Source: Lithospermum erythrorhizon
Lineage: Eukaryota > Streptophyta > Magnoliopsida > Boraginales > Boraginaceae
Reading direction: 5' to 3'
DNA: 64,000 nucleotides
NCBI GenBank assembly: GCA_019722365.1
Contig: JADFUC010000739.1
Location: 1-64,000 of the forward strand
Below the pieces are notes generated by a model. The model had not been told where the DNA came from. It saw only the letters and a program-made list of their open reading frames with translations, and made no database searches. Of this stretch, positions 24,801 to 35,560 are shown one piece after another (position 1 is the stretch's first letter; each line of letters starts with the position of its first letter). A program made the translations under genes and the position numbers.

Positions 24801-25886
24801 TTTCCGCCAAACAGAGACCAAACAGGCCTCTGCAGATTCTACCAACAATGCAAGAGATCCGTGCAATAGTCTCTTCGTAGACTTCCCATCCAAGTCAAAA
24901 GAGGCAAGAATTTTCATTTGTAAAATTGCTGTGGTCTGGTATACAGACAGCTTGGCATTAATTTTCGCTTTCAGCAACTGTCCCTGTTGAGACCAGTCAC
25001 GCTTCCTAGTCTGCCAAAAAAAAGAAGAGTTACAAAATGATACTCCATTATGAGACCCTAGAATGGGAGAACATGATAAGTTCACCTTCAAGAATACTAT
25101 CATTGACTGGAAGTGTTCCATTGCGATAACCCTCACTTGTTCCAAAATTTTGGTGTCAATAGAAACTTTGTCCAATATGCATCCTATTAATTTAATCACG
25201 ACTACTTTTTTCTCAAGGCTCTCCACAGACTCCTCGTCAAAAGCCCGCAAGTAAGCCAGTGCCCCAGCATCAGTGAGTGCAGCGGCATTTCCAGAGATGA
25301 AGTCCATGTTACTCTTCCAAGGACCAGTATCAGTCGTTGAGGCTGGAATTCCCAAGTGATCGATGAGGGTAGAAACCAACTTATTAGCATCAGAAGGTAT
25401 AATCGGGGGGAAGTTATGTGCCAGGGCTTGCAGGAAGGCCCTGTTTTCATCTCCGCTCACATTATTGTTGACAGCAGAGCTGACGACCTCCCCCGTGAAT
25501 CCAGCAATATCAGTAGCAAAATCAGCAGATGAAGTGGCAGCCTTAGAAATGTAAGTCATATAATTATTATAAAAGGAGGCAATGGAGTCCTGGGAGAAGG
25601 ATTGGGGCCAGAAGGAGTGGTTAAAAGAAGAGCGAATGGAGCGATAGAAGGAGAGAACGAGGGATCTGGCACGACGATGATCATGATCATCCCCCACATT
25701 GCCTTGAGACTTGCTAAGGAAGCGTGCTACTGCGAGGACTGCATTTAGCTGAGACCTGGAAACCTTGGGAGATCCCGATAGCAACATCTCCGCCTGAGGA
25801 CATCTCCCACATATCCACGCTAGCTTCTCACTGAATTCACCTGGATTTTGCGCGATCAGATCGCATAACTCCATCATTTCCTCCAT
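21813..25886 (-). CDS. PI4KA1: Phosphatidylinositol 4-kinase alpha 1, N-terminal 929 residues (exons 1-11)
   Basis: PI4K-alpha makes phosphatidylinositol 4-phosphate at the plasma membrane. The N-terminus starts MEEMMELCDLIAQNP and continues FSEKLAWICGRCPQ, very close to the plant family. Exons (minus strand): 25086-25886, 24669-25010, 24433-24594, 24182-24358, 23926-24081, 23693-23820, 23313-23604, 22755-22923, 22417-22634, 22087-22245, 21813-21995. All introns are GT-AG, and the exons sum to 2787 nt with no internal stop. Landmarks are KRDW (exon 2), VDTFIMGLASSIRE (3), DMILPLFIESLEEGD (4), VVLMTRSYLSKL (5), LRNLWFYIALFGLAPP (7), SRSAFSCVFEYLK (9), HACFLI (10) and VREWIIISLSYAPC (11). This part is the helical scaffold region, where partner proteins bind in the family; the kinase domain is missing. 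The start ATG is at 25884-25886. Identity is well supported; whether the gene is functional is doubtful. Confidence 0.88.
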
Positions 25887-26340
25887 CGATACTAACAGAT
25901 TTCAAAATTCAAATTCGGATTCGAGTCTTAATTCGTCGTATATAAACATTCACGTTTTGTATGTTTGTTTTTGTTCATATATGTGTCGTGTTACTCGTGT
26001 CATGAGGAATGATGAATTGAACCATCAATGAAGAGAGGAGCTCCGCATGCTATGCTTGCAAACACGTGGATCACGCTCATTTCATCCCCAGAATCAACAG
26101 TTTGGGTGTGTGTTCCAGCCCACATTCTCGCGCCCTATCATATTTTCAAATCCAACCTTACATTATTTATTTTTTCAATTTGTCCCCTAAACCTTTCATC
26201 ATTTCAATTTCCTCCTTAAACACCCTCGTCTTTTCCGTTTCCCCCTTAAAATTAAGCTCAACAGAAGGGCATATTCAAAATTCAAACAACAATTAGATTG
26301 TGGGTTAGAACTATTAGTTTTTTAAATCAATATGCTACAA
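25887..26340 (-). promoter_or_regulatory. Presumed 5' UTR and promoter region of PI4KA1
   Basis: This is the sequence directly upstream of the PI4KA1 start codon. It is AT-rich on the near side (25900-26000), then pyrimidine-rich on the plus strand (26060-26250). No confident TATA box or transcription start was identified. Open stretches on the plus strand here (26028-26296) have no recognised motif and are treated as chance. Confidence 0.35.
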
Positions 26341-28340
26341 TCGCCAAGCTAAACGAAAAACCCTATACTGCAGGCCAAATTTGATAGATAAACATGCAAT
26401 GTTACAAGTTGAATATGTTGTGGTATTAAAATAAAATGATTATTTTTATTTTTCTTTTTTGGTTGTGAAAATACTAAATTACCTCTTGAAAAACGGCATG
26501 ACAGTACACGGTTTCGATAAAGCCAAGACACTATCGAAAATTTGATCTAAAGACCAAATGAAACACACTTTGAAACATATGTAATCGGAATCTAGCCATT
26601 TTGAAATACGCAGAATCAACAATGATTCAAAACATGTATAATCTAACATGTCAGCTTCTCAAGCACTAAACATGTATAATTGAAATTTTGGTGTTCGGAG
26701 ACCAAAAAGCATGTACTAAACGCTTTGTCGAATTAACATATTTTTGTTGGTGTTTTACATTCATATTATAAAGCTTTAAACTTGGCCATGATACTTAATT
26801 TCAAAACGCTACTGGACAGTACAAAAATAATAAACAAAATTGGCTACAAGCAAGGCATCTTTTTGTAGATCAAATCACAAGTTTCGCGCCGAATCAATTG
26901 TTCACAATACCCAAATTGGGAGTATCTCCAAGAACGCCCACATCGATAAATTCATCGAACCACTTCTTACGCCTACTGTAACGACAAAGTATAAAATGTG
27001 AACAAAAAGCATTAAGAAAAAATTCAATTTTCTCCTTGGGATATTTTCTCGCCATGTGGGGTTTGAGAGTGACTTGATTTCTCGCAAACCAAAATACGAA
27101 AGCATCGATTGTAATTGTAAGTTCGATCATACCACTCTAAGAGATAACACATTGAGAGTTTTAAATAACCTAATCCTACTCAAACTCCAACTCCTCTTTC
27201 ATCATCCAAATAGCGTAATTCATACCGGTCCTAACCGAAATGTAGTTTTGCGGCTCCCACGTCCCGAACGCTTTCATTCAATTTACACTTTAAACTCAAG
27301 TGAAGTTTATAATACATTTTATTAAGTAGTTCGATTTATCGTGACAATATGACTCTTGCGACGAATCGACAAGCAGTGAATATATTAAATATTATTAACC
27401 GAATATTATATTTAATATAGATTACTTGTTTTACTCTGTGTTCATCAGAATCTCTAATGTCAATATGCTTATTTCCTAAATACTAATTTTCTAAACAATT
27501 AATATATATTAAACTTATATATATGTGAATATAACTTGAATGATTAAACCTGGCCAGACAATCTAAATTGCTCAATCCGACATTTTTACGAGATCTCGAT
27601 TTCATATTTCCAACACTCCCACTCATGATTATAATGATTTATGATATTAGTATCAAACAATCCCTTCTATACTGACTCAATGTCAAACTCACACCTCGCT
27701 AGCTTCAGGACAAGCTTTAACGCGATATCCAAATTATACCGACGGGCGCCACCAAATCACCCTTAACTCCCTCAAGATTACGTAAATTCACCGATTTATC
27801 CGACAGATGTAATCCTCTATCGCACTGTGTTCCCATTTATACCTTGTAGTACTCCGATCTCATGCCGTTATAATCCTCTCATATGTGAGGACGCTTGACA
27901 CGGGTCAAAGCATTGGCTTCTCCAAGATCTATGAAAACATGTTACTTGCGCCTCAAGAATCGCCATTCAACATGTTCTCCTGTGGAGAATCTTCTTGGGA
28001 CACAAATAATTTATCTTTCAAGTTCACAATCGTCATTGCCTAGTACTACGCCTTTCAAACCGCTTCGGCTCGTAAACTCCATGTGATTGATTGTAGTATC
28101 CATACTCCCTTTGATCCAAGAAACTAATCAACACACCGCTACCACACTAGTCGCCATGCTGATTCCTCACTAATGAACACCGACTGGTAATTTCAAGAAT
28201 CTAGTTGTTTTTCACGCTTTATTGGAGTGCTTTTCTGCTTCGACTACGTATCCAAAGCCCTCTCCGTAATAACATTAGATCATGCGGAATCCAACGGGGT
28301 TTGTTACTTATAATTCCTTTAGCACGTTCAATAACCTCTT
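26340..28340. other. Intergenic DNA with a possible minus-strand copia LTR boundary
   Basis: No gene is recognised. On the minus strand, a purine-rich tract (reverse complement of 27616-27625) followed by TGTTGGAAATATGAA (from 27615 downward) resembles the polypurine-tract/LTR junction of plant copia elements. If so, an LTR would run from 27615 toward about 27100 and internal sequence would lie at 27.6-28.3 kb. No coding motif in 27.6-28.3 kb confirms it. Confidence 0.35.
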
Positions 28341-29330
28341 TATCAATTCCAGAAATTTCATAACGAAGTTTTTACCAGCTTAAATAACGAGCCAATTTTT
28401 TGATCGATAATTCCTTTAGCACATTCAAGTTGAATAGTTGAAAAAAAATGAAAATTAAATTTCTAGTGTTCACGACAATAACAAAAACGCAGACTAACCC
28501 ATTTGTTGAATCGGTAAATTTCATAAATGAAGTCTTTTACCAAGGAATTTAATTCCGTTCGAGCAAATTTTTTTGTCGATAATTTCTTTTGCACGTTCAA
28601 GTTGAATAGTTGAAAAAAATGAAAATTAAATTTTAGTGTTTGTGACACAAAAAACGTGTATTAATTCAACGAGTCTATAGCCTTGTCGACAGGCCCCCTT
28701 TGTTGAACCGGTAAATTTCATAAATGAAGTCTTTTACCAAGGAAATTAACTTCCGTTCGAGCCATTTTCTTGGTCGATATTTTTATACGTTGAAGCCGAA
28801 TAATTGAAAAAACGAAAAATTAAATTTTAAGCAAGCCAGGACACAAAAACGCACGAATTCTTTTATAAATCGTAAATTTCATAAATGAAGTCATTTACCA
28901 AAGAAATAAATTCGTTTGAGCCAATTTTTTGATCGGTAATCTTCGCCGGTTAATGCTCAAGTTGAAAACAGATGAAATCACTGTTCGCGACACAAAAAAC
29001 GTACTAACCTCTTCTTCTTTGTCAGACGGGTAAATTTCATAAATGAAGTCTTTTACCAAGGAAATTAATTCCTTTCGAGCCTATTTTTTGGTCGATAATT
29101 ATTTTAGCATGTTCAAGTTGAATAGTTGAAAAAAGATGAGAAATAAATTTCGGTGTTCGTGACACAAAAAAACATGTACTAACCCATTTGTTGAATCGGT
29201 AAATTTCATAAATGAAGTCTTTTACCAAGGAAATTAATTCCGTTCGAGCAAATTTTTTGATCGATAATTTCTTTTGTACATTCAAGTTGAATATTTGAAA
29301 AAAAAATGAAAATTAAATTTTAAAACTATC
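28340..29330. repeat. Tandem repeat array, about 165 bp unit, six copies
   Basis: A segment containing taaatttcataaatgaagtc and then a ttttaccaaggaa block recurs at about 28346 (diverged), 28513, 28710, 28871, 29029 and 29199. Copy spacings are about 167, 197, 161, 158 and 170 bases. Each unit also carries a gttcgagccaattttttg block, a cacgttcaagttgaatagttg block, an A-rich run and a gtgttcgtgacacaaaaaac block. Short open stretches inside (28463-28648 and 29037-29285, minus strand) are products of the repeat and not genes. Confidence 0.8.
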
Positions 29331-29339
29331 TGTCCGGGG

Positions 29340-30500
29340 GAAAAATTATGGGTGGCGAGGTGTTTTTTATATATGTCATCACCTTAATATTAGTTCAACT
29401 CCCAGTTGCATCACTCTTGAGGTTCAAGTCCATATCAACAACAAATAGCCATAATAATTACATCAGTCTCAATTTGTATGTTTTTGGTACTTATTTGGTA
29501 TCTATATTACAAATGATCCGCATCATGAGTTCCTTCAATTTCCACTATAATAGAGTAGCTATCAGAAAATATTTTTTCGTACTTTTGTTTCATCTTAGAT
29601 GTACTAGGTTCTTGAAACATTATATGAGTTTTGTTGCCTGTTGGATCTTTGAGATTTCTGCTGAGCTCGCTTATATCTCAGATGAAGAGCATACCTGCTT
29701 TCTGTGTGTATTTAACCGATGCCTAATAACCCGAAAGTTCGTTCGAGGACACGCGATTTAAATGCGCGATGGATCTCGAATGGCGAGACAAAGCTTTTAA
29801 GGTTGATGATTATGTTTTATTTGATTTTTAATTAACAAAATCGATATCGGAAAGAATTGCCGCTTGTTATTTAAAAATTGGTCATAAAGTGTAATATATT
29901 TAAAATATCTATTTTGTCCTTATGTTTATTTATTATAGTGGAGTTTAGGTGCCAAAAAGACTTTTTCCAAAAGTTTAGGTGCCAAAAATTCTTCCTATGT
30001 GCTTCTTTGAAAGGTTGAAATGCAGCTGACAGCTCGAACGATCAAAGTAGTTCAAAGTGCCGCATGAATTTAGCCTTAAAAAAACAACTTTTAACTTTTT
30101 AGCCGACTATACTTGTTCAGATGTTTGAATGAATATTCACTTCAAAATCTCCGTTATAATCAAACCCGAAACGAACTAGCTCAATAACCCCACAATCCCC
30201 ATTATACAAATATCAAAAATCACAAACCTCTCATTTCTTTCCTTTTGTAGCTTAACCACTTCCTTCATCATCTTCACCAAATCACAATGCTTAACAAATT
30301 CAATTTCCAATAATAAAAAATGGAGCTTTTTTCCCCAATAATATCTCCCAAAGTTTCAATCTTTACAATAATTTTGACCCAAAAAACCCTCAAAAAATTC
30401 AATCTTTTTGAATAATAAACAATTTTTATTATCATTATGCTTTTGAATTTATGCCTGTTATTGTAAAAAGATAAAAAGAATTGTTTTAAAAATATAAATT
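29340..30500. other. Unassigned DNA with one 137-codon open stretch
   Basis: The plus-strand stretch 29348-29761 is open for 137 codons and is rich in hydrophobic and aromatic residues, as AT-rich chance ORFs are. No motif or family was recognised, and nothing beside it supports a gene. The rest (29762-30500) is AT-rich with homopolymer runs. Confidence 0.3.
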
Positions 30501-30511
30501 ATTTAAATAAT

Positions 30512-30669
30512 AATAGTATTAAGTGTAATTTGAGTAATAATGATGTTGGTAGTTGTGATTCATTGAAGGAAAGTGATTTTGTTGTGGTGTTTGGAATAGG
30601 GAGTAGGAAAGATGCAATTCTTGATTATTGTGCTTCTTCAGATGGTATTTCCAATGTTTTGAGATTTTG
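30512..30669 (+). CDS. Possible first-exon fragment of an unidentified gene
   Basis: A codon-like stretch containing SDFVVVFGIGSRKDAILDY ends in VLRFW and is followed directly by a consensus donor (gtatgt at 30670). The upstream sequence (30180-30420) is rich in short pyrimidine tracts like a plant 5' leader. No ATG in frame was found close by, and the automatic start is a TTG. I do not recognise the protein with confidence, and no second exon was found before the inverted repeat at 30756. It could be an exon scrap or a chance ORF. Confidence 0.25.
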
Positions 30670-30755
30670 GTATGTTATTTTATGCTCAATTTTATGTATT
30701 GAGTTTTTTGTGTAACCCCTTTAGTCAAGTTAGATACTTTTTGTAAATTAGCGAT

Positions 30756-30955
30756 GTAAATTAGCGATGAAGAGTACGATTACATAATATTATGAATACA
30801 GATATTGTGTGTTTCAAATAACGAATACATAAATTCCTAACTAGAGTATTGCTAGAGTAAGTGCGACAAATAAAATAGTATTATGAATACAAATATTGCG
30901 TATTACAAATAACGAATACAATACTATGTAATCGTACTCTTCATCGCTAATTTAC
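30756..30955. mobile_element. MITE-like element with 31-bp perfect terminal inverted repeats
   Basis: Positions 30756-30786 and 30925-30955 are exact reverse complements over 31 bases. Inside lie two copies of a 45-base direct repeat (about 30787-30831 and 30875-30919, starting with attatgaatac text). The left end is preceded by an extra tandem copy of gtaaattagcgat (30743-30755). Total length is about 200 bp with no coding capacity, as expected for a non-autonomous DNA element or its remnant. The superfamily is not assigned. Confidence 0.6.
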
Positions 30956-30959
30956 AATT

Positions 30960-33270
30960 CTAATTCCAATTCCAAATTGGTAATAATAGTAGTGACTGAG
31001 AATCTTATTAATTATTTTGTACTGACAGCATGAATCTGTTTCTAACAAACAAAAAAATGAACCCTAAACGACTTTTAACGAAATTGGGGTACTAAATAAT
31101 CCGGCCCATCGAACTCCTGCCTACTGCCACGCTTCATACTGGGGCAAACGAGCAGAACACAACATCATTAACGGGTTTCCTGCCGTAAGTGTCGATCTAT
31201 CAACAAGAGCAAATCCCAAAGCGACCGCTAAGAGTTTTCACGCAAGTTGATCCAATAATGTTTTGGATGATTTTCAAGGACCGCTTGAAAACCTAAAGGA
31301 AAGTTGTAGTAGGCGGTATATATTTTACCCTTTTAACCCAATCAGATGAGCCAATGTGAAGGCTTCGAAATGGGAAAATTGGCCTGTTCTTCAGACGTCG
31401 AACTAAATCGGTTCGCTTCCGATTAGTTCCATAAATTTTTAGGTATGATTTCGTTCGGTTTGGATTTTATGCACACCTAATATAAAATCAGGCTAGCCTG
31501 GTTTGGGGCCTTGATGTCATTGGGTCGATAAATTCTATAAGGCTATAAAGAGGGGCCCCACCATGATTAATACCAAAAACAAGAATACACACCTACTTCG
31601 AAATGACTATTTTGGCTCTTTTTAAACATGTGTCAATTATCATGCTGCTTATAACATAACAAGTCGGATTTTTTCAGCTTATAACCAAACAAAGTCAATT
31701 CGCTTATAACTAAATAAAGAATTTATTGACGCTTATTACACAAGAAATTTTAACTATTACCACGCTATTACACGTTGTCGGTAACTATTACCATGCTTCT
31801 AAAGCAACTAAATGAATTTAGTACGTAATTGCTTAAATAATAAAGATGACATACTGTTTGCTTATGTAAACATTAAAATACAAATTCATAAGAATGAAAT
31901 ACATAAAATTAATTAAATATAAAGTAATTACATAAGAATGACTTAAATACTAATTACATAAGAAATATTAAATACCTTCTCCGAATTTTATGTTAATGAA
32001 TAAAATTAATTAATTACATAAGATAATTAAATATTTAATTACATGTTAATGAATTAAATACTAAGATATAAAGTAAATATTAAATAATTAATTGCATAAG
32101 CATTTAGAATAAAATAAATTAATTACATAAGATAATTAAATATTTAATTGAGCATAAGAATGAATTAAATATTTAATTACATGGAAGAATCTAATTAAAT
32201 AATTAATTACGTAAGAAAATAATGGGAATAATTAAGTATATAAGAGCGAATAAAAATAAATTAATTACATGAATTTAAAGCTCAAACATCATCATTATTT
32301 GGATTCATTTTTTCATCATTATTTAAATTGTTGTTTATATTTCTCAAATCGTAATCATCGTAAAACTCAATTATTCGCTTCTTCTCCAAGCAAGTACAAT
32401 TTAATCTTTACTAACTTTATATTAAAGAAATGATTGTTAGTTAAACTAAATTTTATTTCAAGCCACGAATACAAGCAAGAGTTAATCGGGATTTACACGA
32501 CATTTGTAATGTTTAATTGAATGCATGATTGCTTAAATAAACGCACTTGGCCCAATGATCATATCGTTAAGTGAGTTTGCTCTTGTATTTATTGCACACC
32601 AACTACGGACATTATATGTTATGTTTTATTTTCGAAATATTATGTATTCATCGAGATTATAGGTATAATCGAGATAGTTCTTTGTCAATTGGCGAATTGG
32701 AGATTATGTCTTAAATATTATAAAATTATTGAGATTATGCGTATTAATTAAGATAGTTATTTGTCAAATCATGTTAATATTTCTCAAATTATTTTAAATA
32801 TGATAGTTATTTCTTATGAAATTATTTTGATGTTAATATTTCTTAAATCAAGGTCAATATTTCTAAATCAGTCAAGAATTCGCTTTTCCATCTTATCTCA
32901 ATTTGTGTTCGCTTGGGATCAATCAACGTTAACAAGTAAGTATACCATTTCATTTACTAACTTTATACATTTAAATTAATGTTGAAATTAGGGATCAAGA
33001 AAAGTATATGTTAAAATTATTGTTGAAATTCAAGCCACACAGCAAGAACAAATGTAATCAGAAATTTACGATCGTAATGAAACAAGTCAATCAGAAATTC
33101 ATGATCAGATTGAACGAGCGAATTATAGCAATGATTCTAATCAAATGTCAATCATTGCCAACGATTGTTTTATAATTAGCTTAATCGACACAATGATTCT
33201 AATCAAACAAAGTCGAATTCTAGTCAACATCAAGTTTATTATCAGACAACCTGCTTACTAAAAAAAAAGA
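30960..33270. other. Intergenic DNA, with AT-rich low-complexity block
   Basis: No gene is recognised. From about 31850 to 32280 the sequence is made of irregular copies of aattacataaga and aattaaatatttaatt-type motifs. From about 32640 to 32870 there are repeated gagattat and ttgtcaat motifs that recur at 35700-36200, on the other side of the gypsy LTR-like block. The two may therefore be flanks of one inserted element or two copies of one repeat. Confidence 0.45.
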
Positions 33271-33399
33271 TGAATTTTGCCTACAGAGCTTTATCGTATA
33301 AATAATTTCGACGATAATATTCTTTCGCAAATTTTAGCCGAATTGGCATTTTATAATTTAAGTGAGAATAATGACACCCGAAGTATCTCTGCGCCGTCC

Positions 33400-35560
33400 G
33401 GGATAATCCTCATTCTCATTTCCGCGTTTCGTGACTTGCGAGTTAAGAATCTAAGTTCATCCATATCATCACTATTCACTCAAAATATCAAAATCTTCAT
33501 CTTCTTTCTTCTCCATGGCCGAGATACCCCTGAAGCTCTCAAACAAGATTTTTCTTCCGATTCTTCACTTTGTCGTATAAACATCCTCAAGTCAAGCCGC
33601 TTTCCCTACGATTTCCGAGGTAAGAAATCGGAGTTTCGAGTGATTTTTCTCGGGACATTCGGTTGACTTTTTCCATAATTCAATTTTAAGCATTTAATCT
33701 TGGGCTTGTTGCGGTTCTATAACGTATATGTCGATTTAATTCATGATTTAGTGGGTTGCTTCGAGGACGCATGGTCGAGTTGACTTTTTAGGTTTCGACT
33801 TTGTGTTGATATTTTCTAAGACTTTAAATGCGAGGAGGTTATATCGGGACCTTATTATAGTTGTTGCGATGTTAAATCACATTTAAAAATTGACAAAGAA
33901 AGCATGTCGAAAAAGTGTTAATTCCAAGTCAGTTATAATTGATATTTCGAGTATGATTGTTAATTATAGACCCGCTTCATTAACTAGAACACTTATAAGC
34001 TTCCATTTGTAATGAGAAAGTTGATAAGATGGAATTTAGCTGGAATCGATTGGGTCATGGTCTGGCCGGGATTATAATTCAATAGTTTATCCGCTACAAG
34101 CATCAAGTATAGTTCCCTAAGTAGCTTTGGCGAGGTATTCGAACGCCTGCATAGTAAAGAGGTTTTACTATACTTTCTCGTGTTTCAGGGCGCCGATCGT
34201 GGAAAGTGCGCATCGTGATTGTTCATGGCTGTTTTGTAGCTACAGAAAGTAGTACTTATCTCACGGGTGTTACTTTTTACTTATTTTACTCGATTTGTGA
34301 TATACATGTTATCAAGGCGCCGATTATAAAGCGAGAATGACGACATGTCATCGCCTTATGATTATGAGAACGACAGCATACGTAATCGTTGTGCGTGATT
34401 GCATTGCATACCAAGACGCTTGAGCAGAACAGCTGCTCAACTCCCAAACTTATATTTATGACCCCTGTAATTGGCTTCTGGCAGTATTATATCCGCTGTC
34501 ACATTGATTATGATCAAGCAGATGCTTACCGCTATGTTTAGATATCATTGGGAGTGTATCAGTTGGTTATCAGAGCGACTGAGTATCGGATTCGACCATA
34601 TTGGGCGATCGTACAGCGACTCCTCCTTCCTCAAGTAAGATACATGTCGATATCGGGCCTTATACTTAGTGTATAAGCGCTGGTGCCTTATACTTAGTGT
34701 ATAAGAGCCGGCGTGCCTTATACTTTGCGTATAAGAAATGCCGCCTTATACTCTAACAGACAAGAAATGGCTGCCTCAGACTTAGTGTACGAGCGCTGAC
34801 GCCTTATACTTTGTGTATAAGCTGCCATGCCAGCCTTTATACTTTCATAGATAAAACATGGGGTTTTGGCCTTTTATATCAAGGTATAAGCGCTGCATGA
34901 CATTTGACACCATTCACGCAGTAGATCTGATTGAGTATACGCAAGACAGGTTTCCGGTGATAACGCGATACGGTAGATGTGAGGTTCACACGACTGTAGC
35001 TTTTGGGCCGTTGTCAATCTATTGATTTCTTTCTCGAATTATGTGATTGCTGAGACCTTCTATTATATCTTCATGACATGCCCGAAGTTTTCCTCGCGAA
35101 ATTATGTCAGATGACCTTTTAGGTCAGTCTCCGGATATATGTATTTTATTCATATTTGACTATTATATTATTGATTTACTCGCCTTGGTGACAGAAGATC
35201 ACCCCGCGTTAAGCTTTCACTAAGCTCGCTGCTTAAACCTTTTCGCATCGGGGCGCATTTCATTCGTGCTGCCGATACGCCGGCAGGCCAGCCCAAGAGG
35301 TTGCTCGAGAGTTTTGTTCCGAAAATAAAAGCGAGCATCTAAAGCGCGCAGATCCTCACGCCTCGATTTTGACGCTATTGGCCAACTGCTTTGATAGTTG
35401 TATTTTCCTTTGAACTTTAAATTTCGCTTCGCCGTCATTATTTCAGATTCGCGATAAAGTACGATTATCATCAGAAATTTCGCAAGATACTTTATTTTGG
35501 GATATGTCATAGTTAAGGCCGGGTCGGGTCGCTTCGATATCACCATTGATTATAAATTTT
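33400..35560 (+). repeat. Gypsy-type LTR-like block
   Basis: The text around 33480-33700 (short exon-like leader, CCGATTCTTCACT, then TTTCCGAGGTAAGAAATC and a GGTTGACTTTTTC segment) matches the transcribed leader found in long LTRs of plant Ty3/gypsy elements. The block at 34380-34560 (GCATTGCATACC, CTTCTGGCAGTATTATATCC) and the block at 35200-35320 (TTTTCGCATCGGGGCGC, GATACGCCGGCAGG) continue in the same style. The open stretches 33277-33666 (+) and 35220-35546 (-) fall inside it and are not believed to be genes. Exact LTR ends are not visible, and no internal coding region could be attached to it. Confidence 0.5.
34640..34905. repeat. Cluster of about eight short palindromic tandem repeats
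   Basis: The core CTTATACTTAGTGTATAAG recurs, in exact or altered form, about every 30-37 bases (near 34660, 34687, 34720, 34744, 34775, 34804, 34838 and 34878). Each core has inverted arms (CTTATAC and GTATAAG) around a short loop and is followed by a GC-rich linker such as cgctggtgc. The cluster lies inside the gypsy LTR-like block. Confidence 0.75.

Noticed and set aside
25063..25554. Plus-strand open stretches opposite PI4KA1 exon 1
   Set aside because: They are antisense shadows of a clear minus-strand coding exon, with no motif of their own.
7900..29900. Short similarity between 7920-7960 and 29860-29910 (aaagtgtaatatatt text)
   Set aside because: Only about 20 AT-rich bases are shared, which is too little to call a repeat.
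35220..35546. 108-codon minus-strand open stretch
   Set aside because: The plus strand reads as LTR-type non-coding sequence and the product has no motif.
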